This document shows positions 7,410 through 13,822 of a DNA stretch of 17,119 bases, piece by piece. The stretch spans positions 1 through 17,119 of the forward strand of contig CALBKW010000018.1 in assembly GCA_937895785.1 (NCBI GenBank), read 5' to 3'. The DNA comes from an uncultured Candidatus Melainabacteria bacterium (GTDB taxonomy: Bacteria; Cyanobacteriota; Vampirovibrionia; Gastranaerophilales; Gastranaerophilaceae). Position 1 is the stretch's first letter. Each line of letters opens with the position of its first letter. Under the pieces are notes generated by a model that was not told the origin of the DNA, ran no database searches, and saw only the letters and a program-made list of their open reading frames with translations. Both the position numbers and the translations under genes were made by a program.

Positions 7410-8804
7410 ATGGCGAAAAAGATTTTATTAATATACCCTCCATCACCAGTGATGAACCGCGAAGACCGTTGTCAACAACCAACAAAAGATTTGTTGGTTA
7501 TTCCGCCATTACCACCTACAGATTTAATGTACTTGGCTGCGGTTGCAGAAAAACTAGGTTTTGAAGCAATGATTAAAGATTACAGCCTTGGTGGTAATTT
7601 TGAAGAGGATTTAAAAGAATTTAAGCCAGATTATTTACTATTAAATGTTGCAACTCCAACACTTCAAAGTGATTTAGATTGCTTAAAAACTGCAAAGAAA
7701 ATTTGCCCTAAGATAACAACTATTGCAAAAGGTGCTGTATTTTTAACCTTTAATTCTGAAATTTTACTTAAGAATAAGGCTCTAACATACATTATTTCAG
7801 GTGAACCCGAAGAAACTCTCAAAGAACTTCTGAGTGGCGAAGTTGAAACTAAAGATATTTTAGGTTTATGGTATAGAGATGGATTTATTGCTAAATTCAA
7901 CGGAGTTAGACCATTTATACAAAACCTTGATGAATTACCATTTCCTGCACGACATTTAGTTGACAATTCTATTTACAGAAGACCTGATAATAACAAAGTC
8001 CAAGCAGTTATTAAAGTTTCAAGAGGCTGTCCTCATCATTGTTTCTTCTGTTTAGCTACTCCAACCAGCGGTAGTAAAGTGAGAACTCGCTCACCCGAAA
8101 ACATTATTGCAGAGATTCGTGAATGCATAGAAAAGTATAACATCAAGAACTTCATTTTTTGGTCAGATATTTTTAATCAAGACCGTGAATGGACAATGAA
8201 TTTATGCAAAAAAATTATTGAAAGTGGACTAAAATTCACATGGTCTGCTAATACTAGAGCTGATACTGCTGATGAAAAAATGGCAAAATATATGTACAAA
8301 GCTGGTTGCCGCTTAGTCAGTATCGGTGTAGAAAGTGGCTCCCAATTTATTCTTGATAAAATTGGCAAAAATATTACTATAAATGATGTTAGAGATACTG
8401 TTAAAGCCTTCAAAAACGCTAAAATCAGAATATACAACTACTTTGTATTAGGTTTACCTTGGGACGATGAAGAAACTATTAATGAAACCATTAATTTTGC
8501 GGTTGAATTAGATAGCGATTTTGTAAGCTTCTATACAGCAACACCTCTTCCAGGAACTCGTTATTATAATTTTGTTAAAAACGAATTGCATGAAGAAATT
8601 GAAGGCTACAATAACGCATATTATGAACCTTGCGTAAATACTTATTCATTATCAAAAGAACGAGTTTTAGAGTTGCATAAAAAGGCTGTAAAATCTTTCT
8701 ATTTAAGACCTTTGTATATTTTAAAAATGCTTACAAGAATCCGCTCTTTCTATGAAATAAAAAGCTACTTTATGGCAGGTTTATCAATACTTTTAAACAA
8801 ATAA
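7410..8804 (+). CDS. Radical SAM protein with N-terminal cobalamin-binding-type domain
   Basis: 464 residues with the architecture of the large B12-binding-domain radical SAM group (COG1032 / BchE-like). Residues 1-150 form the Rossmann-like N-terminal domain beginning KKILLIYPP, with PPTDLMYLAAVAEKLGF. The radical SAM core has the cluster motif C207-x3-C211-x2-C214 in SRGCPHHCFFCLATP, then TWSANTRAD and VSIGVESGS, typical of strands further round the barrel, and YNYFVLGLPWDDEET. The usual DxHxxG cobalamin-ligand signature is not seen; the corresponding segment reads KDYSLGG, so cobalamin binding may be base-on or lost. The substrate cannot be deduced. The C-terminus (about 400-464) is helical and contains LRPLYILKMLTRI. 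The start has no ribosome binding site. The stop codon directly abuts the stop of the convergent TPR gene. Confidence 0.88.
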   Translation: MAKKILLIYPPSPVMNREDRCQQPTKDLLVIPPLPPTDLMYLAAVAEKLGFEAMIKDYSLGGNFEEDLKEFKPDYLLLNVATPTLQSDLDCLKTAKKICPKITTIAKGAVFLTFNSEILLKNKALTYIISGEPEETLKELLSGEVETKDILGLWYRDGFIAKFNGVRPFIQNLDELPFPARHLVDNSIYRRPDNNKVQAVIKVSRGCPHHCFFCLATPTSGSKVRTRSPENIIAEIRECIEKYNIKNFIFWSDIFNQDREWTMNLCKKIIESGLKFTWSANTRADTADEKMAKYMYKAGCRLVSIGVESGSQFILDKIGKNITINDVRDTVKAFKNAKIRIYNYFVLGLPWDDEETINETINFAVELDSDFVSFYTATPLPGTRYYNFVKNELHEEIEGYNNAYYEPCVNTYSLSKERVLELHKKAVKSFYLRPLYILKMLTRIRSFYEIKSYFMAGLSILLNK

Positions 8805-9779
8805 TTATTTTATAATTTTTAATTTTATCAGAACAAAAGTTACGAAATCGCACATAGCTATAGTAAATAGTATTAATAATATAACCCACATAATTATTAT
8901 TGCAGATTTATATAGTAGCATATTTCCTGAATTTTCGGCATATCTTGCAGAGTATTTTAGTGCATTTTTTACAACAGGAAACCATATCGCCAAAATTACT
9001 GTCAATAATAAAGGTTTGTTTAAGATTGGTTTTAAAATTCCATTCAAATACTTCATTTTTAGCTTGTAATATTTGGTAGACATTTTTGTTGCTTGATAAA
9101 GGTTTTCTTTATACAAATCATAATTAGGATTTAATTCTATTGCTTTAATAAAATATTTTTTTGCACTTTCTGGTTCACCATTTTGTAACAAAAAAGTTCC
9201 ATAATTATTTAGCGCAGTTTCATCTTCTGGAGCAAGTTCAATTACTTTTTGATATTCTTCATTTGCCTCTTGAGTTTTTTCTAAACCTGATAAAATGTCT
9301 GCATAAAGCCTATGGTAAGCCACTGTGTTAGGATACTCATTAACTAAACTTTTTGTGATAGGTTCTGCTTGTTCATAATCTTGTTCTTTATGTACCAAAT
9401 AATCAGCCCAATAATATCTTGCAATTGGATTTTCAGGATTAATCTCAATAGATTTTTTATAACAATCTTCCGCTTTTTCCAATTTACCCAACATTTCATA
9501 ACAAAAGCCCAATTCAGCATAAGCCAAACCTGTATAAACATCATTTACTTCAATTGCTTTTTCAAAATATGGAATAGTTTTTTTATATTCAAGATTTTCC
9601 CTATAATTACAACCAATCATAATATAGGCATAATCACATTCAGGATAAAGATTAATTATATCAAGGAACTTATTAGTACTTTCTTCACCAGTTAAATTTA
9701 GAGCATCTTTAATTAATCTATCACATTCTTCGTTATAGATTATTTCTTGTGATTGTTCAAGGTTCTCATATTCCGCCAT
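8805..9779 (-). CDS. TPR protein with two C-terminal membrane segments
   Basis: 324 residues. About five tetratricopeptide repeats run from residue 50 to 225, recognisable from repeats such as PYFEKAIEVND, AYAELGFCYEMLGKLEKAEDCYKKSIEINPENP, KVIELAPEDETALNNYGTFL (spread over 70-195) and YFIKAIELNPNYDLYKENL. After a basic linker (KMSTKYYKLKMKY) come two hydrophobic segments at about 255-275 and 291-318, so the repeats are probably held on the cytoplasmic face of the membrane. TPRs are protein-binding scaffolds; the partner is unknown. The gene starts only 3 bases after rel ends, so it is almost certainly translated from the rel mRNA. Its ribosome binding site is weak (AAGAAAG inside the rel end). 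The link to Rel suggests, but does not prove, a role in stress signalling. Confidence 0.87.
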   Translation of the reverse strand: MAEYENLEQSQEIIYNEECDRLIKDALNLTGEESTNKFLDIINLYPECDYAYIMIGCNYRENLEYKKTIPYFEKAIEVNDVYTGLAYAELGFCYEMLGKLEKAEDCYKKSIEINPENPIARYYWADYLVHKEQDYEQAEPITKSLVNEYPNTVAYHRLYADILSGLEKTQEANEEYQKVIELAPEDETALNNYGTFLLQNGEPESAKKYFIKAIELNPNYDLYKENLYQATKMSTKYYKLKMKYLNGILKPILNKPLLLTVILAIWFPVVKNALKYSARYAENSGNMLLYKSAIIIMWVILLILFTIAMCDFVTFVLIKLKIIK

Positions 9780-9782
9780 AAA

Positions 9783-11984
9783 TTATTTCTTTCTTGGCTT
9801 TTTAGATTTTGGAGCGTTCTTTTTACCAAATTGTTGTGGAGCTTGAGAGAACGAAGTTTGAATACGTTTTACACTAATTACATCTGGCAACGATTGCAAA
9901 CTTGTAATAACTTTTCGCAATGTATTAATGTTATCAAGTTCGATACCAAGCTCAATAATACCGATATTATTTTGTTTTGATTTTACATTAGCATAATTAA
10001 TATTTGTATTATTATCAGAAACCGCTGCAATAATGTCCTTCAATAACCCTTGTTTATCTTGAGTTTCAACTCTAATAGTAGTGCTATAACTTTTATTAAC
10101 TGGATTGTTTGCCCATTGAATATCCAATAATCTTTCTGGCTCAACATCTTCAAGAGTTTTACAGTCTAATCTATGTATAGAAACACCTTTAGAGCGAGTC
10201 ACAACACCGACAATCGGCTCTCCAGGGATTGGCGAACAACATCTTGCAAATGAATATAATAAACCGTCTAAACCAACTATATCCTTTGCAGTGTTCTTTT
10301 TCTTTGGTTCAACATAAGTTCGTTTCTTTTCTTCTGGTTTTTTAATTCTATTTACAATTTTATTTACTGTTGTTTCACCATAACCTAGTGCGGCAAACAA
10401 ATCTTCCATAGATTGGTAATTCATTTGTTTTGCAACTTCTTCAAAAGAACCATTTTTAACATATTCATCGAAAACAGCTTTTGTTAATTCGTGTTCAAGA
10501 TTAGTTTTACCAAGTTCAACGTGCGCTTCTCGATTATTCTTTTTAAACCATTGACGTATCTTTTGCCCTGCTTGTTTTGTTACAACAAAGTTCAACCAAT
10601 CAAGTCTTGGTGCTGGCTGCTTTGATGTCAAAATTTCAACAATATCACCATTTTTCAACTTGGTGTCTAGTGGAACTATACGACCGTTTACTAATGCGCC
10701 AACTGTTTTATGACCAACATCAGAGTGAATACGATATGCAAAGTCAACAGGTGTAGCTTTTTTCGGCAAATCGAATACATCTCCATTTGGCGTAAAAGCA
10801 AATACTTGATCTGAAAAAATATCCAACTTTACTGAATTTACATAATCTTCAGCATTTGTCATATCTTGGTTGTATTCAACCATTTTTCTCATCCATGAGA
10901 ATTGCATATCTGCTGCGTTATCAGCTTTTTGAGAACCTTTTTCTTTATATCTCCAGTGCGCTGCAACCCCATATTCTGCAATTTCATGCATCTTATGAGT
11001 TCTAATTTGAACTTCTAACGGACGCATTTTAGGACCAATTACAGAAGTGTGTAAAGATTGATATAAGTTACCTTTCGGCATTGCAATATAATCTTTAAAA
11101 CGTCCTGGGATAGGCTTAAATTGTGAATGGATAAGACCTAAAACTTCATAACATTCTTTTTCGCTATCTACAATTACACGAACTGCAGTAATGTCATATA
11201 AATCGTGAAAAGAGATATTCAGACGTTTCATTTTGCTATAAATACTATAATAGTGTTTTGCACGACCTGTAATTTGCGCATTAATACCATTTGCCTTAAC
11301 ATCTTTGGCAATTTTGTCCATTAATACTTTTACAGTAGCTTCTCTTTCGTCTTTTGTTTGCGAAACCAATTGTACAATTTCAAAATATTGGTCTGGGTGC
11401 AAATATCTCAATGATAAATCTTCTAATTCAGCCTTAATTTTACCGATACCTAAGCGGTTTGCAAGTGGAGCGAAAACGTCCAAAGTTTCTTGAGCAATTC
11501 TTTTTTGTTTTTCAGGTCGCATAAAGTTTAAAGTACGCATATTATGCAATCTGTCCGCTAGTTTCAAGAAAATAATTCTTATATCGCTAGCCATAGCGAT
11601 AAACATTCGACGGAAGTTTTCTGCCTGACGTTCTTCTTTTGATTGGAAATGATACTTACCAAGTTTTGTAACCCCTTGAACAAGAGTTAAAACATCTTCA
11701 CCAAATTCTTTTTCAATCGTTTCTGGTTGAGTATCTGTATCTTCCAAAATATCATGCAAGAAAGCCGCAATTACAGTATCTGTATCAGCACGTAGGTTAA
11801 TCAGAATCTTTGCAACTTCAACAGGATGAATAATGTATGGTTCTTCAGAAACTCTGAATTGCCCCTCGTGTAATTGTCTAGCAAAAAGAAAGGCTTTCTC
11901 TATTCTATCTTGATCGTCTTTTGGACGTTCTTCTATCATTTTTTTTACGTCATCAAATAATGACAATGTATCAATATCGCTCAT
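9783..11984 (-). CDS. rel: Bifunctional (p)ppGpp synthetase/hydrolase, RelA/SpoT family
   Basis: 733 residues, full length for a long RSH enzyme that makes and degrades (p)ppGpp. The domains are: HD hydrolase with R44, H53, H77-D78 and D144 (HPVEVAKI, FLHDILEDT, KLADRLHNM); synthetase with YSIYSKMKR (246-254), D264 and E324 in LEVQIRT; TGS (about 392-455, VFAFTPNGDVFDLP); helical linker; zinc-finger-like CC motif (RCCSPIPGEP 581-590, H604, C608); and ACT (about 635-712). The hydrolase/synthetase discriminator reads RFKD (295-298). RxKD is the known signature of bifunctional enzymes rather than synthetase-only RelA, and the HD residues are intact. An unusual basic tail, KKNAPKSKKPRKK, closes the protein. 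The ATG lacks a ribosome binding site and sits nine bases after a good -10. A TPR gene follows 3 bases downstream. Confidence 0.97.
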   Translation of the reverse strand: MSDIDTLSLFDDVKKMIEERPKDDQDRIEKAFLFARQLHEGQFRVSEEPYIIHPVEVAKILINLRADTDTVIAAFLHDILEDTDTQPETIEKEFGEDVLTLVQGVTKLGKYHFQSKEERQAENFRRMFIAMASDIRIIFLKLADRLHNMRTLNFMRPEKQKRIAQETLDVFAPLANRLGIGKIKAELEDLSLRYLHPDQYFEIVQLVSQTKDEREATVKVLMDKIAKDVKANGINAQITGRAKHYYSIYSKMKRLNISFHDLYDITAVRVIVDSEKECYEVLGLIHSQFKPIPGRFKDYIAMPKGNLYQSLHTSVIGPKMRPLEVQIRTHKMHEIAEYGVAAHWRYKEKGSQKADNAADMQFSWMRKMVEYNQDMTNAEDYVNSVKLDIFSDQVFAFTPNGDVFDLPKKATPVDFAYRIHSDVGHKTVGALVNGRIVPLDTKLKNGDIVEILTSKQPAPRLDWLNFVVTKQAGQKIRQWFKKNNREAHVELGKTNLEHELTKAVFDEYVKNGSFEEVAKQMNYQSMEDLFAALGYGETTVNKIVNRIKKPEEKKRTYVEPKKKNTAKDIVGLDGLLYSFARCCSPIPGEPIVGVVTRSKGVSIHRLDCKTLEDVEPERLLDIQWANNPVNKSYSTTIRVETQDKQGLLKDIIAAVSDNNTNINYANVKSKQNNIGIIELGIELDNINTLRKVITSLQSLPDVISVKRIQTSFSQAPQQFGKKNAPKSKKPRKK

Positions 11985-11992
11985 GGTATAAT
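11984..11992 (+). promoter_or_regulatory. Extended -10 promoter for the YggU-family gene
   Basis: TG-G-TATAAT (11984-11992) is a perfect extended -10 on the plus strand. It overlaps the rel start-codon complement and lies inside the opposing rel promoter. Initiation near 11999 would give a 37-base leader containing the ribosome binding site at 12021-12027. Confidence 0.5.
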
Positions 11993-12022
11993 TATTTTAC
12001 TAGTATTTTTTCTTTTTTACAA
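11985..12022 (-). promoter_or_regulatory. rel promoter in the divergent gap
   Basis: On the minus strand TTGTAA (12022-12017), a 17-base spacer and TAAAAT (11999-11994) make a well-spaced sigma-70-type promoter. Only nine bases separate the -10 from the rel ATG at 11984, so the mRNA would have a leader of two or three bases at most and no ribosome binding site. Confidence 0.55.
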
Positions 12023-12035
12023 GAGGTAATTTTTT

Positions 12036-12308
12036 ATGGCAGAAAATTTAATTATCAAACTTAAAATTTCACCAAACGCAAGTAAAAATGAAATTATCAA
12101 AACAGATGAAATGGTTAAAATAAAAGTTACCGCCCAACCAATTGAAAATAAAGCCAATAAAGCGCTGATTGAATTTTTATCGAAAAACTTTAAAGTTCCA
12201 AAATCAAGCATTGAAATCGTTAAAGGTGAAACATCAAAAGAAAAAACTATTTTATTTAAAAATATTTCATCTGATAAAATGGTAGAAATAAAATCAGTTT
12301 TGTCGTAA
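12036..12308 (+). CDS. YggU / DUF167 family protein
   Basis: 90 residues, the normal size for this small alpha/beta family. The family pattern is clear: KISPNASKNEI (11-21), KIKVTAQPIENKANKALIEFLSK (the P-x-E-N-K-A-N core at about 36-42) and IVKGETSKEKTI (59-70). The family is very widespread in bacteria and archaea and has no established biochemical role. ATG 12036 has AAGAGGT (12021-12027) eight bases upstream. It is transcribed divergently from rel across a 51-base gap and is followed 34 bases later by a small orphan gene, probably co-transcribed. Confidence 0.9.
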   Translation: MAENLIIKLKISPNASKNEIIKTDEMVKIKVTAQPIENKANKALIEFLSKNFKVPKSSIEIVKGETSKEKTILFKNISSDKMVEIKSVLS

Positions 12309-12342
12309 AATAAAGAAAAAGGGGCAGTTTAAAGGAAGTAAT

Positions 12343-12630
12343 ATGCAAAAACGTTGGTATGACTTAGACCCAACAGTAAGCTTAGCAGTTAGCTTAATGA
12401 AGAGTGCAGACTTGGACTCTCAGGTTAAGTGTGCAGAGTATATTATTTCTAAAGCAAAAAATCACGGAGTTAAGCAAGCTGTTTTAGATACAGCTATCAC
12501 CATAATTATGCGCCGTTGGTACGACAAAGACAAACGTATTCAAGAAGCTTTTGATTATTTCAAATCTGCACCAATTGATTTGCAAAGAGAAATTGCGCTT
12601 GAACTTATTGCAGTTTTACAGGTTTGCTAA
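12343..12630 (+). CDS. Small protein with internal duplication, 95 residues
   Basis: I do not recognise this family. ATG 12343 is preceded by a strong AAAGGAAG (12331-12338). The protein contains two related helical units: KRWYDLDPTVSLAVSLMKS (3-21) and RRWYDKDKRIQEAFDYFKS (57-75), each followed by an acidic/hydrophobic helix (VKCAEYII, REIALELI). The shared signature is R-W-Y-D-x-D about 54 residues apart. It is probably cytoplasmic and all-helical, with no signal peptide or membrane span. It follows the YggU-family gene by 34 bases. Its stop codon overlaps the stop of the convergent gene by four bases, with no terminator between. Confidence 0.75.
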   Translation: MQKRWYDLDPTVSLAVSLMKSADLDSQVKCAEYIISKAKNHGVKQAVLDTAITIIMRRWYDKDKRIQEAFDYFKSAPIDLQREIALELIAVLQVC

Positions 12631-13403
12631 CGACTTTCTATAGACAAATTCATAAACTCAATATCATCATAATCAATGTATGCCATTTGCATTAGATTTC
12701 TACCAGTTTTGATTGTAATTTCATTTTGCTGATTTACCCTAATAAGGCCGCGCGGAATTTTGAAACGTTGACCATCACCATTTAATTGAATTTCAGCAAT
12801 TTTTGTCCCGTTAAAATAGATTTCTGGAGGACTTGCATAAGCAAAGGCAATACTATTTTGACCAACTGATTGCGCCATTTTTGTATCTATGCCAATAATT
12901 GAGCCTATTACAAGATATGTATTTTCATTAGCTTCTTTTATTAAAACTTTTCTTGTGTAATAAGGTCCAATTGATTGCACTCTAAATTCGCCTGCGTTTG
13001 CAGAGGTGTCCGAGAAATTGTTGTCGCCTAAGTGAAACATGTTTGTATCTACGGTCAAATCCATTGGTGCAGTTTTTTCAATACCTACAGTCATTGGACG
13101 TGATGCTATAGACTCGTTTACAGTTAAAGAGAATGGTTTGTAGCCATCTTTTGAAACGGACATAATTGTATCACCGATAATGTTTGCATCTAAATTAAAC
13201 TTGCCATTCGCATCACTTTTGGTAGAAAAATTCTTTTGAGGAATATTTATTGTCGCGCCATCAATAGGATTCATAGAATCTGCATCAACAATCTGATGCG
13301 CTCCCACTTGGTCAACTTTAGAAACATTACCTTGAAATGTTGCACTATTTGCTGAAAGATTAAAAAATAAAATTGATACAGCTAAAAACATTTTTTTATT
13401 CAT
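12627..13403 (-). CDS. Exported protein with carboxypeptidase-regulatory-like domain
   Basis: 258 residues from ATG 13403, chosen because TGAGGT (13416-13411) lies eight bases upstream; an in-frame GTG at 13409 is too close to that site. Residues 1-20 form a signal peptide (KK, then LAVSILFFNL, and a cleavage-type ANSA), so the product is exported. Residues about 40-97 match a carboxypeptidase regulatory-like beta-sandwich: DADSMNPIDGATINIPQ, SDANGKFNLDA and VSKDGYKPFSLTV. The remaining C-terminal region (about 120-258) is beta-rich with an N-G-x-K-I-A-E-I-Q-L strand pair and is unassigned. No cell-wall anchor or membrane span is visible at the C-terminus. Such domains typically sit in surface or periplasmic proteins as folding or adhesion modules; no enzymatic site is apparent. 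Confidence 0.78.
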   Translation of the reverse strand: MNKKMFLAVSILFFNLSANSATFQGNVSKVDQVGAHQIVDADSMNPIDGATINIPQKNFSTKSDANGKFNLDANIIGDTIMSVSKDGYKPFSLTVNESIASRPMTVGIEKTAPMDLTVDTNMFHLGDNNFSDTSANAGEFRVQSIGPYYTRKVLIKEANENTYLVIGSIIGIDTKMAQSVGQNSIAFAYASPPEIYFNGTKIAEIQLNGDGQRFKIPRGLIRVNQQNEITIKTGRNLMQMAYIDYDDIEFMNLSIESR

Positions 13404-13504
13404 AAACACTACCTCACCAAAGATAATGTAAACTTTTTTTGTAAAATTAAAAACCGCTTGTGAGTGAAGTTTGAGGGCAATTAAAAGAAATTTAAAAATA
13501 AGAT

Positions 13505-13535
13505 TTGAAATTTTATATTTTTTTGCTATTATAGT
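13505..13535 (+). promoter_or_regulatory. Promoter of the tRNA-Leu transcription unit
   Basis: TTGAAA (13505-13510), a 16-base spacer and TATTAT (13527-13532) preceded by TG-C form a strong extended -10 promoter. An alternative -10, TATAGT (13530-13535), overlaps it. Initiation near 13540 places the tRNA start (13685) about 145 bases downstream, an unusually long leader for a single tRNA. Confidence 0.6.
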
Positions 13536-13565
13536 TTTACGTTAAACCATAAATTACATTTAAGT

Positions 13566-13579
13566 ATGCCGATGTGATG
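13566..13579 (+). repeat. 14-base direct repeat, copy 1 (copy 2 at 13683-13696)
   Basis: ATGCCGATGTGATG occurs here and again across the tRNA-Leu 5' end (13683-13696), with starts 117 bases apart. Copy 2 includes two bases before the tRNA, its acceptor 5' strand and the start of the D arm. Confidence 0.95.
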
Positions 13580-13657
13580 CAAGGCGACCCGAAAGGCTCC
13601 ACTAAGTGGAAAGTGAGGGGAAGCCAAGTCTAATCAGACCAATTCCATCACATTAGC
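13566..13657 (+). ncRNA. Structured leader of tRNA-Leu with sense and antisense copies of the tRNA start
   Basis: The outer arms 13568-13579 and 13646-13657 pair over about 12 bp with one mismatch and one G-U. Inside, GGC (13583-13585) pairs with GCC (13623-13625), CCC (13588-13590) with GGG (13617-13619) and CCAC (13599-13602) with GTGG (13606-13609). A separate hairpin is GTCT-AATC-AGAC (13628-13639). The first 14 bases (13566-13579) are identical to 13683-13696 at the tRNA start. Bases 13638-13653 are a perfect 16-base complement of tRNA bases 13689-13704. No open frame or terminator separates it from the tRNA. I do not recognise it as any known riboswitch, SRP, 6S or RNase P RNA. Function is unknown; it may be a co-transcribed folding switch or an independent small RNA. 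Confidence 0.5.
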
Positions 13658-13684
13658 TCAAAAATTAAAAAACAAATTTCACAT

Positions 13685-13768
13685 GCCGATGTGATGGAAT
13701 TGGTAGACGTGCTAGACTCAAAATCTTGTGTAGGAAACTACGTGCCGGTTCGACCCCGGCCATCGGCA
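13685..13768 (+). tRNA. tRNA-Leu (anticodon CAA)
   Basis: This is a class II tRNA of 84 bases. The acceptor stem GCCGATG (13685-13691) pairs with CATCGGC (13761-13767), with discriminator A at 13768. The D arm has ATG/CGT with GAATTGG. The anticodon loop CTCAAAA (13717-13723) holds CAA at 13719-13721, reading UUG. The variable arm is GTAG-GAAA-CTAC (13730-13741), and the T arm GCCGG-TTCGACC-CCGGC (13744-13760) is perfect. The anticodon stem has one T-T mismatch. CCA is not encoded. There is no intron, unlike the classic cyanobacterial tRNA-Leu(UAA). A terminator follows seven bases later. Confidence 0.97.
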
Positions 13769-13775
13769 ATTTAAT

Positions 13776-13805
13776 AAAAAAGACTTCCTCTCGGAAGTCT
13801 TTTTT
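13776..13805. terminator. Bidirectional terminator between tRNA-Leu and the 13823 gene
   Basis: AGACTTCC (13781-13788) and GGAAGTCT (13793-13800) around TCTC are extended by five A-T pairs on each side. The A and T tracts make it work for the tRNA on the plus strand and for the convergent gene on the minus strand. Confidence 0.92.
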
Positions 13806-13822
13806 ATATTTGTTTTTTATAA

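Noticed and set aside
13404..13409. An in-frame GTG at 13409 as start of the exported protein
   Set aside because: The only ribosome binding site (TGAGGT, 13416-13411) is almost adjacent to it and correctly spaced for the ATG at 13403, which also gives a cleaner signal peptide.
13567..13657. A tRNA-Leu-like gene on the minus strand (begins GCTAATGTGATGGAATTGGT and ends CATCGGCA)
   Set aside because: The ends mimic a tRNA-Leu, but there is no anticodon arm, no T loop with TTCGA and the acceptor has a mismatch. It is better explained as the antisense of the leader repeats.
13566..13657. A miniature transposable element with 12-base terminal inverted repeats
   Set aside because: The arms match the adjacent tRNA specifically, no target-site duplication is evident at the outer edges and no second copy occurs in the window. 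Not excluded genome-wide.
13685..13768. Group I intron in tRNA-Leu, as in many cyanobacteria
   Set aside because: The gene is continuous, with a complete CAA anticodon loop; the known intron is in the UAA isoacceptor.
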